In this document: piece by piece, positions 8,202-14,878 of the stretch
Position numbering within the stretch: the stretch's first letter is position 1
Layout of the letters: every line of letters begins with the position of its first letter
Made by a program: the position numbers and the translations under genes
DNA from: Saprospiraceae bacterium
GTDB lineage: Bacteria > Bacteroidota > Bacteroidia > Chitinophagales > Saprospiraceae
Reading direction: 5' to 3'
NCBI GenBank assembly: GCA_013214355.1
Contig: JABSSL010000004.1
Location: forward strand, 124,001-188,000
DNA length: 64,000 bases
The notes under the pieces: model-generated
What the model was told of the DNA's origin: nothing
Database searches by the model: none
What the model saw: the letters and a program-made list of their open reading frames with translations, nothing else

Positions 8202-8531
8202 ATGAAAAAGTATCCATTAGGCGAATTTGAAGAGATCGTATTGTTGACAGTCGGAGTACTGTATGATGAGGCGTACGGCGTTGCGGTTAAGGATGAGTTA
8301 GAGAAACGCTTAGAGCGGAAGGTAAGCGTAGGGGCATTGCAATCGGCCCTGCGAAGGATGGAGGAGAAGGGCTATCTCAACTCTCGTTATGGCGAAACAA
8401 CCAATGCCCGTGGCGGGAAGCGCAAGCGCTATTTCACCATGACTGCTCATGGCAAGGCGGCCCTTGCTCACGCCAAGAATCTCCGGCAAAGACTGTGGGA
8501 CGATATTCCCGACATTGCTCTAGACTTCTAA
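8202..8531 (+). CDS. PadR-family transcriptional regulator
   Basis: The 109-residue protein is a minimal PadR winged helix. The N-terminal LGEFEEIVLLTVGVL and the recognition region VGALQSALRRMEEKGYL are followed by the wing (GETTNARGGKRKRYFTMTAHGKAAL). It lacks the long C-terminal dimerisation domain of classical PadR and resembles the short Bacteroidota form that precedes FtsX-type permeases. The permease starts 4 bases after its stop, so the two form an operon, and PadR probably controls it through the repeats in its promoter. The effector is unknown. Confidence 0.92.
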   Translation: MKKYPLGEFEEIVLLTVGVLYDEAYGVAVKDELEKRLERKVSVGALQSALRRMEEKGYLNSRYGETTNARGGKRKRYFTMTAHGKAALAHAKNLRQRLWDDIPDIALDF

Positions 8532-8534
8532 TTT

Positions 8535-11168
8535 ATGCTAAAAAAGCTCGCTGAACGATTCTTTCGCTGGTACTGCCATCCCGACTTTTACGAAGATATT
8601 AAAGGAGATCTTGACGAACTCTATCTGCGGGAAGATGCTCAAACTCATCGATTGGGCCCGGATGCTTGGTTGATGATTGAGGTTATCAAACTTTTTCGTC
8701 CGGCGCTGATGCGTCGATTTATCCTTTTCCCATATTCAAATCACCTCGACATGTTTATTAACTATTTAAAAATCGGTTTTCGCAACCTCATGAAGCATAA
8801 GGCTTATTCGGCTATTCACATCTTTGGTTTAGCCTTGGGGTTGGCTTCTTTCCTATTAATCAACGAATACACCAGTTTTGAAAAAAGCTATGACCGACAT
8901 TATGCAGATTCGGACCAATTGTACCGGCTGACTACCGACAATATCATCAATGGAAAATTAACGGTTCGTGATGCCATGTCCTTTGCTCCTTCCGGGAAAA
9001 TGTTGATGGATGAATTGCCAGAAGTCTTGAGTTATACGGTGACTCACAAGAGGGGAAGTACGGTCTTTAGGAAAGAGACCAACTTGGTAGACGAAAAGAT
9101 GGTCTTAGCTGCTGATTCTAACTTTCTACGGCTATTTAACTATCCCATCTTAGCGGGCAATAAGGATCAGCTTTTGGTAGAACCTTACACCTTAGTACTG
9201 ACTGAATCAAAGGCGCGAAAGTATTTTGGCTCAGCTGATCCTATCGGTAAAAGTATTGAGGTACTTGGTAGCTTTAACCGTCCCTTTAAGGTGGTAGGTG
9301 TTGTAGCAGATGTGCCGGAGAATACACATTATAAATTCGATATCCTGATGTCTTTGAAAAGTATTCAGGATCGGATCGAAAGGGATAATTGGAATGGTTT
9401 TAACTATTACACTTATCTGAAGCTAACACCAGGTGCAGATGTGGTCGCTATGCAGCCCAAACTGGAGCCGCTAGCTAAGCAATATATTGGAGAAGAATCC
9501 AATCTATACTTCAATATCCAGCCCATCGAAGATATTCATTTGTACTCTGACTTTACCTATGAGCCAGAGATTCATGGCAGCGCTAAGGCGGTTAATTTCT
9601 TGAGTATTATTTCACTCTTTATCCTGCTGATTGCTTGGGTTAACTATGTGAATCTTTCTACGGCCAAAGCAGTGGAAAGAGCACAGGAGGTTGGTCTACG
9701 CAAAGTGGTTGGAGCAAGGAAACAACAATTAATTGGGCAATTCTTGGTAGAATCTTTGTTGATTAATTTCTTTGGAGCTCTTGCTGCTTTAATGTTAGCC
9801 CAGGTCTTACTTCCGCAGTTTAATTTTTTGGTTGGAAAAACGGTACTGACCTCCGTCTTAACGAACACTGCCTTCCTAATGAAGTTGGCTCTATTCTTTT
9901 TGTTGGGAACACTGATCTCGGGCTTTTATCCGGCCTTTGTCCTTTCCTCCTTCAAACCTATCGGGGTATTAAAGGGTAGCTTTAGTCGCTCGAAGCACGG
10001 CACCTTGTTGCGTCAAGTCTTGGTAGTGGTCCAATTTGCTGCTTCCCTAATCCTGATTGCCAATACGATTATCGTCTATCGGCAGGTACAGTATATGACG
10101 GGAAGAGATAAAGGCATTGATATTGAGCAGGTGATAGGACTTGAAAATCCTTCCTTTCAACGGGATCAGGTGGATCAGTTTCGAAGTAAGTATAAGGCTT
10201 TTAATGAAGAGCTTGACCGCTTGTCCGGAGTCGAAAAGGTCGGTGGTATTATGAATTTACCAGGTGGTGGAAGTTCGGATATATCATCGAATGCTGGTGG
10301 CGTTAGGATCGTCGGAGTGACTGATATTATAGATGGGACGGTTTACATCAATGCGGTTGATGAAGATTTGCAAGAGGCGCTTGGTGTGTCACTAGTCGCC
10401 GGCCGTAATTTCATAGAAGAGATGGCATCCGATTCTAATGCTGTTATTGTCAATGAGACTTTCCTAAAGTATTTGAATATTAATGACTTTGAAAGTGTCA
10501 TAGAGGAGAAGGTGCAGTTTGGGAGAGATCCTGAAAATGACATGTTTCGTATAGTAGGGGTGTTCAAGGATTATAATCGTACGACCTTGAAGAATAGTGT
10601 GGAACCTACCTTGTTTTATCGAAGTAGAATCCCAGGAAATATGGTGGTAAGACTACAAGGAGATGATCCGAAGGCAGCGATTCAAACCATCGAAAATAAG
10701 TGGGCAGAGTTCTTCCCTGATTCTCCTTTTGCTTATTCCTTCTTGGATAATCGATTCGAGAAGCTGTATGTAGAGGATAAAAAGTTCGGAATGCTCTTCG
10801 GTAATTTTTCCATTCTCGCCATTATCGTGGCCAGCCTAGGACTTCTTGGATTGGCTTCTTTCTTGGCCATTCAGCGTACCAAGGAGGTGGGTGTCCGAAA
10901 GGTACTAGGTGCCACCACTGGAAGTATCATCATGCTTTTCTTCAAAGACTTTATCTACCTATTATTAGTGGCCATGGTCATCGGTCTGCCATTAATATAT
11001 GTAAGTATGAACGGCTGGCTAAGTAATTACGCCTATCGCATTGATTTCCCTTGGTGGGCGATGATTGTAGCTTGTCTAGTCATCGGTTTGTTCGCCTTCG
11101 CTACCGTAGGTTTCCAGACTTATCGGGTAGCGATACTTAATCCAGCTAAGACGATTCGGTACGAGTAG
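8535..11168 (+). CDS. FtsX/MacB-type ABC transporter permease with prefix domain
   Basis: The 877-residue protein starts with a roughly 65-residue soluble prefix (FFRWYCHPDFYEDIKGDLDEL), typical of permeases in PadR operons. Two MacB periplasmic-core plus FtsX units follow. The first FtsX unit has VGLRKVVGARKQQLIGQF near residue 385 and the second VGVRKVLGATTGSIIMLF near residue 785. Each FtsX unit has about four membrane helices. No ATPase is encoded in this operon, so a partner nucleotide-binding subunit must be elsewhere, as is common for this family. Such permeases act in mechanotransmission or efflux of peptides and lipophilic toxins; the substrate here is unknown. Confidence 0.92.
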   Translation: MLKKLAERFFRWYCHPDFYEDIKGDLDELYLREDAQTHRLGPDAWLMIEVIKLFRPALMRRFILFPYSNHLDMFINYLKIGFRNLMKHKAYSAIHIFGLALGLASFLLINEYTSFEKSYDRHYADSDQLYRLTTDNIINGKLTVRDAMSFAPSGKMLMDELPEVLSYTVTHKRGSTVFRKETNLVDEKMVLAADSNFLRLFNYPILAGNKDQLLVEPYTLVLTESKARKYFGSADPIGKSIEVLGSFNRPFKVVGVVADVPENTHYKFDILMSLKSIQDRIERDNWNGFNYYTYLKLTPGADVVAMQPKLEPLAKQYIGEESNLYFNIQPIEDIHLYSDFTYEPEIHGSAKAVNFLSIISLFILLIAWVNYVNLSTAKAVERAQEVGLRKVVGARKQQLIGQFLVESLLINFFGALAALMLAQVLLPQFNFLVGKTVLTSVLTNTAFLMKLALFFLLGTLISGFYPAFVLSSFKPIGVLKGSFSRSKHGTLLRQVLVVVQFAASLILIANTIIVYRQVQYMTGRDKGIDIEQVIGLENPSFQRDQVDQFRSKYKAFNEELDRLSGVEKVGGIMNLPGGGSSDISSNAGGVRIVGVTDIIDGTVYINAVDEDLQEALGVSLVAGRNFIEEMASDSNAVIVNETFLKYLNINDFESVIEEKVQFGRDPENDMFRIVGVFKDYNRTTLKNSVEPTLFYRSRIPGNMVVRLQGDDPKAAIQTIENKWAEFFPDSPFAYSFLDNRFEKLYVEDKKFGMLFGNFSILAIIVASLGLLGLASFLAIQRTKEVGVRKVLGATTGSIIMLFFKDFIYLLLVAMVIGLPLIYVSMNGWLSNYAYRIDFPWWAMIVACLVIGLFAFATVGFQTYRVAILNPAKTIRYE

Positions 11169-11193
11169 GGGAGAGGGCTAAATGCTTTCCTCG

Positions 11194-11348
11194 GATTGGT
11201 CGATGGTCCGTAGTCGGTAGTCCATGGTTTGAAAAAACTATCGACCATGGACTATCTACTCCAATCAGGAGTGAATTAGCCGATCCTTCATTATTGAAAG
11301 AATCAGATTGAAATTGAAAGTACCGTCTATGGACTAAATGACTATCGA
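11194..11348. repeat. Intergenic quasi-palindromic repeat (GATAGTCCATGG type)
   Basis: The gap between the convergent permease and glycosylase genes is built from repeated words. GGTAGTCCATGG (about 11216-11227) pairs with CCATGGACTATC (11245-11256), outer ATTGG pairs with CCAAT, and further copies of ACTATCGACCAT and CTATGGACT continue to about 11351. The result is a long imperfect hairpin with related arms. Nothing coding is seen. Confidence 0.5.
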
Positions 11349-11353
11349 CCATT

Positions 11354-12145
11354 CTACCGATACAGCTTCTGATACCCCTTAAAATAATAAGTGGTTCTCC
11401 CTGCAATTTTCTCTATCTGAATAGGGCTTTTCCCATCTGGTGCTGTTTGTCCTTCTTCCCGCCATTGCCAGAGCCAGTCTTCTGGGTAGTCTTTGTAGTA
11501 GGCATTTTTGTTGATTGCGAAATTCAAAACCTCCTGCATCGCGTCGTAGATAGCCTTCCGTTTCTTTACCGGGATCTTTCCAGCACTTGACCCCGGGTGT
11601 ACCCGTGTTCGATAGCAAACCTCATCTGCATAGAGATTTCCCATGCCGGCTAAGTTGGCTTGATTCAAGAGTAGGCCTTTCACGGAACCTTTCTTGCCTT
11701 GAAACAAGCTGGTGAAATCTTTCTCCTCAATGGTAAGCGCGTCCTCCCCGAGCTTGATTTCCTTGATGTAAGCTTGAAGATCTTCTAAATAGAGGATGCG
11801 CGCAAATTTCCTTGGGCAGTCGAAGCCCAATGTAAAACCTGAATCAAATTCAAAGGCAAATCGCTCGTGACGTGGGCGTTCTATGTCTTCTTGGTAGTAC
11901 TTTAGGTCTCCTGTCATCCCAAAATGTAATAAGAGGTGATGACCATTTTCCATGGCAGCAAACAGGTATTTACCTCTTCGGTAAGACCCGGTAAAGGTTC
12001 TACCGCTCATTTTTTCGATAAACTCACTCCCGGTGGCGTTGCGAATTATCTTGTCATCATGTACGATTACATTATTGATCTTTTGATCCAAGGACGTCCC
12101 ATCAAAATAGCGTTGAAAGGTGTTGACTTCTGGCAGTTCTGGCAT
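11354..12145 (-). CDS. Fpg/Nei-family DNA glycosylase with a zincless finger
   Basis: The 263-residue protein starts MPELPEV, the Fpg/Nei catalytic N-terminus (Pro2 nucleophile, Glu3). It keeps the conserved Lys in YRRGKYLF near residue 57 and the helix-two-turn-helix LLLNQANLAGMGNLYADEV. The C-terminal beta-hairpin that normally holds four zinc-binding cysteines is present (IEKIAGRTTYYFKGYQ, with the DNA-contacting Arg) but has no cysteines, so it resembles the zincless finger of NEIL1-type enzymes. Expected role: removal of oxidised bases with beta,delta-elimination. Whether it prefers 8-oxoguanine or oxidised pyrimidines cannot be read, so I give no gene symbol. Confidence 0.88.
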   Translation of the reverse strand: MPELPEVNTFQRYFDGTSLDQKINNVIVHDDKIIRNATGSEFIEKMSGRTFTGSYRRGKYLFAAMENGHHLLLHFGMTGDLKYYQEDIERPRHERFAFEFDSGFTLGFDCPRKFARILYLEDLQAYIKEIKLGEDALTIEEKDFTSLFQGKKGSVKGLLLNQANLAGMGNLYADEVCYRTRVHPGSSAGKIPVKKRKAIYDAMQEVLNFAINKNAYYKDYPEDWLWQWREEGQTAPDGKSPIQIEKIAGRTTYYFKGYQKLYR

Positions 12146-12280
12146 ACTTAAATTGAATAGCGTGGATCGAATAATCTGGTTTTTGCGCTGTTATTTTGCC
12201 TCGGGTTGCTCCGAGTCAGAATAGTCTAGTTTTAACTGCGAGCTCACAAAATTGTTCAATCTAAGACTCCCTATATGGGG

Positions 12281-12655
12281 TTAGGATAATGCTTCAGCAA
12301 AGTGAAGGAGGATTCCACTAGGATCCCACACATAAGTGACTTTGTGGCCGTGTGGCTCCACTTTGGGTGGACTGACTCGGATATCAGCGTAATTGCCCTT
12401 ATCGATGAGGGCGTTGACGTGATCAAACCAAGCCTGGGCATCTTCAACGGGGACGTAGAGCATGAAATTTTCTGCCCAATCCTTATGGTAAAAATTCTGG
12501 AGATAAAAGCGACTGTGGGCTAGTTCCATTTCTGCGAGCCCCCCTTCGTGCTCCCAGTTGACTTGCCAACCCAGTTGCTGGTAAAATTCAAGAGATCGCT
12601 GGAAATCTTTTGCAGGTACGAAGACCTTTACATCTAGTGCTTTGGGTATTGACAT
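12281..12655 (-). CDS. VOC-family (glyoxalase/bleomycin-resistance-like) protein
   Basis: The 124-residue protein has the vicinal-oxygen-chelate fold pattern: KVFVPAKDFQRSLEFYQQLGW at the N-terminus, a middle FYLQNFYHKDWAENFMLYV, and the C-terminal PHGHKVTYVWDPSGILLHFAE. It is a single VOC module of normal length and probably dimerises. The usual metal-ligand positions are not all evident, so it could be a binding protein rather than an enzyme. No operon partner: flanking genes are an Fpg-like gene downstream and a divergent Crp/Fnr gene. Confidence 0.82.
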   Translation of the reverse strand: MSIPKALDVKVFVPAKDFQRSLEFYQQLGWQVNWEHEGGLAEMELAHSRFYLQNFYHKDWAENFMLYVPVEDAQAWFDHVNALIDKGNYADIRVSPPKVEPHGHKVTYVWDPSGILLHFAEALS

Positions 12656-12809
12656 ATTTAGACTTTTCCATGAGATAAAGGTATTTCAGTATCCTGTCTG
12701 CAAATATCTTGCTAAAGTTTTGGACTCACATAAATCTTGCTTGTGGGTGTATATCCATTGGTAATACAAACATTAACTTGTATATTTTGCTTCTAAAGAA
12801 TCTAGGTAG

Positions 12810-13379
12810 ATGCCTCATCTTACGATATTCCTTAAGCACCATTTAGATATTCCAGATTCCCTGATCCCCACCGTCCTTTCTTTCTACCAAAAAGGCGTGG
12901 TCAAACGGGATGAATTTCTCATTAAAAAAGGGCAGTATTGCCAGAAGCTCTGCTATATTCAGGAAGGGTATTTACGCTTCTTCAGTTATGCTGATACTAA
13001 GACCATCACGCATTGGATTTTTGGAAAACACCAATTGGTTACTGATCTGTCGAGCTTCTATTTGAAAGAACCTGCTAAGTGGAATATCCAAGCTATTACC
13101 GACACCGAAATACAGTTTATCACTTTCGATAATTACCAAAAACTAAGGCAAGCGATTCCCAAGTGGGATGCTTACGAAAAACGACTCTTGGTCAAGCTGA
13201 TGTCATCCTTGGAAAACCGGGTCTATGCTTTCTTGTCTATGTCAGCTGAGGAACGCTATCAGTACCTATTTGAGGCACATCATGAAATTTTTAACGAGCT
13301 TCCACTCAATTATCTCGCTTCCATGCTCGGCATGACACCCGAAACCTTGAGCCGCATCCGTAGAAAAATCAATTCTTGA
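12810..13379 (+). CDS. Crp/Fnr-family transcriptional regulator
   Basis: The 189-residue protein has a cyclic-nucleotide-binding beta-roll (about residues 10-115, with VKRDEFLIKKGQYCQKLCYIQEGYLRF shape). The C-terminal helix-turn-helix is LNYLASMLGMTPETLSRIRR. The canonical phosphate-binding cassette for cAMP is not obvious, as in many Bacteroidota members, so the ligand is unknown. It is divergent from the VOC gene across 154 bases and upstream of a crotonase-family gene by 58 bases. These could be targets, though this is inference. Confidence 0.88.
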   Translation: MPHLTIFLKHHLDIPDSLIPTVLSFYQKGVVKRDEFLIKKGQYCQKLCYIQEGYLRFFSYADTKTITHWIFGKHQLVTDLSSFYLKEPAKWNIQAITDTEIQFITFDNYQKLRQAIPKWDAYEKRLLVKLMSSLENRVYAFLSMSAEERYQYLFEAHHEIFNELPLNYLASMLGMTPETLSRIRRKINS

Positions 13380-13437
13380 TCTAGATCAAGTCCAATCTCA
13401 TCTTTCAGAAATAGCTTTACTGAAAAGCTAAATTATT

Positions 13438-14286
13438 ATGAACTTCAAAGAGATTGAATTTTCCGTCCAAGACGAAATAGCTGTCATTAAGTTTAACCGC
13501 CCAGAGGTGATGAACTGTGTTGGCCCTACTACTCATAAGGAGTTGTTGGTAGCCTGGGAAGAGTTCAAAACCAATGATAAACTCAAAGTGGCAGTGATTA
13601 CGGGAGCTGGAGATCGCGCGTTCTGTAGTGGTGGAGATCTAAAATCTGCCCGACAAGGGGGATTAATAGATTTGACCGAAGAGGAGAAAGATCTGCATCG
13701 GGCAGGTAAGGTGCCTGGTATCTTAGGGCCAAGCCGCTGGACGGATATCTATAAACCTATCATTGCTGCCGTGAATGGAGTTGCTTATGCTGGCGGTTTA
13801 GAATGGGCGTGTTTTGCCGATATGCGTATTGCCGAGGAGCATGCTTCTTTCGGTGTGACTTGTAGGAGGTGGAACATTGGGCTAGCGGATGGAGGGACTC
13901 AACGGTTACCACGCATCGTAGGAATGGGACGTGCCATGGAATTGATCCTTACGGGTAAAGTGATCAATGCTGAGGAAGCTTACCGGATTGGACTGGCCAA
14001 TGAAGTGGTCCCCAAAGGACAATCTTTAGCAAGGGCAATAGAATTGGCGACTTTCCTCTGCACTTTACCACAACCTGCTATGCGTACGGATAAGGAGGCC
14101 GCTGTTCGTGGCTTTGGTGAGTCTTTGGATGAAGGATTGAGAATTGAAGCGGAGCTGTTCTTGGACTCCATTTATGAGCCCGAAACATTGGCTGGTTTGA
14201 AGCAGTTTAATCAAAGATTACATCCGGATCGTAGGTATGATTCTGCTACGAAGACGCCGGGTATTGTAAGACAGGAGGGAGAATAA
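13438..14286 (+). CDS. Enoyl-CoA hydratase/isomerase (crotonase) family protein
   Basis: The 282-residue protein has the crotonase fold signatures: GDRAFCSGGDL (oxyanion-hole region, about residues 58-68), AAVNGVAYAGGLEWA, and DGGTQRLPRIVG. Glu122 in GGLEWA matches the first catalytic Glu of hydratases (Glu144 in rat crotonase). The second Glu position (Glu164, in FGxPE) is Cys142 in FGVTC. Loss of the second Glu argues against a standard hydratase and fits an isomerase, hydrolase or other crotonase activity on an acyl-CoA. The length includes a C-terminal helix bundle. It follows the Crp/Fnr gene in the same direction. Confidence 0.87.
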   Translation: MNFKEIEFSVQDEIAVIKFNRPEVMNCVGPTTHKELLVAWEEFKTNDKLKVAVITGAGDRAFCSGGDLKSARQGGLIDLTEEEKDLHRAGKVPGILGPSRWTDIYKPIIAAVNGVAYAGGLEWACFADMRIAEEHASFGVTCRRWNIGLADGGTQRLPRIVGMGRAMELILTGKVINAEEAYRIGLANEVVPKGQSLARAIELATFLCTLPQPAMRTDKEAAVRGFGESLDEGLRIEAELFLDSIYEPETLAGLKQFNQRLHPDRRYDSATKTPGIVRQEGE

Positions 14287-14385
14287 CGTCTCTCTTTCGC
14301 AAAAAAAAATGGAATTCATGGGGATATTTTGGGGGCTAAATGTACTAGTAAGCAAAGCCCCTTAATAAGTATAAGCCCCAAAACC

Positions 14386-14751
14386 ATGAAAATCCTACAG
14401 ATCTGTATTCCTACGGGAATACTACTCACAATTGTGCTCTTATTGCTGGCCATCAATACAAAACCCCCTATTGAGTATCGATACGATCGATGCCTGCAGA
14501 ATTTGATGGAAAATTATGAAATAGCTTCTGAGGAATTAGCCTTAGCGCGTTTTAAAGATCTATCTACTGCTAAGGCAAAGATCTTAGAAGCGGATCAGAT
14601 GCTAAATCAGATTAATAGAATGGGCGAAGGCCCTGTGAACCCAGCCGCTGGTAGATTCTCAAATAACCAACGGGCTTATGTGAAGCAACTGCAGGCAGAA
14701 GCCCGACAGCTATTGACACAACTGGAAGATCTAGGTTTAGTCAGCAACTGA
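14386..14751 (+). CDS. Small single-pass membrane protein of unknown function
   Basis: Starting at the ATG at 14386 gives 121 residues with one N-terminal membrane helix (CIPTGILLTIVLLLLAI). A helical, coiled-coil-like soluble region follows (residues about 35-120, with repeated Leu/Ala heptad spacing such as QAEARQLLTQLEDLGL). An upstream ATG at 14329 in the same frame would add 19 polar residues before the helix, and I consider it less likely. No family is recognised. A strong bidirectional terminator follows. Confidence 0.6.
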   Translation: MKILQICIPTGILLTIVLLLLAINTKPPIEYRYDRCLQNLMENYEIASEELALARFKDLSTAKAKILEADQMLNQINRMGEGPVNPAAGRFSNNQRAYVKQLQAEARQLLTQLEDLGLVSN

Positions 14752-14813
14752 AAATTTCTTATCGGATATTAGTTCTGAGTTGAATATTCCGCTTTGCTGG
14801 TCTGACGGCAAAA

Positions 14814-14856
14814 AAAATCCCGCAGTGTAGATCTAAGGATCTAGCTGCGGGATTTT
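14814..14856. terminator. Bidirectional terminator between convergent genes
   Basis: The 12-bp arms AAAATCCCGCAG (14814-14825) and CTGCGGGATTTT (14845-14856) pair perfectly, and an inner TAGATC/GATCTA stem extends the hairpin. A-rich and T-rich flanks serve both the small membrane protein gene (plus) and carB (minus). Confidence 0.85.
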
Positions 14857-14878
14857 ATGGTCTCTGTGGTAAAATAAT

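Noticed and set aside
11146-11406. Small antisense ORF across the permease 3' end and the intergenic repeat
   Set aside because: It reads through repeat words, overlaps two real genes and has no support.
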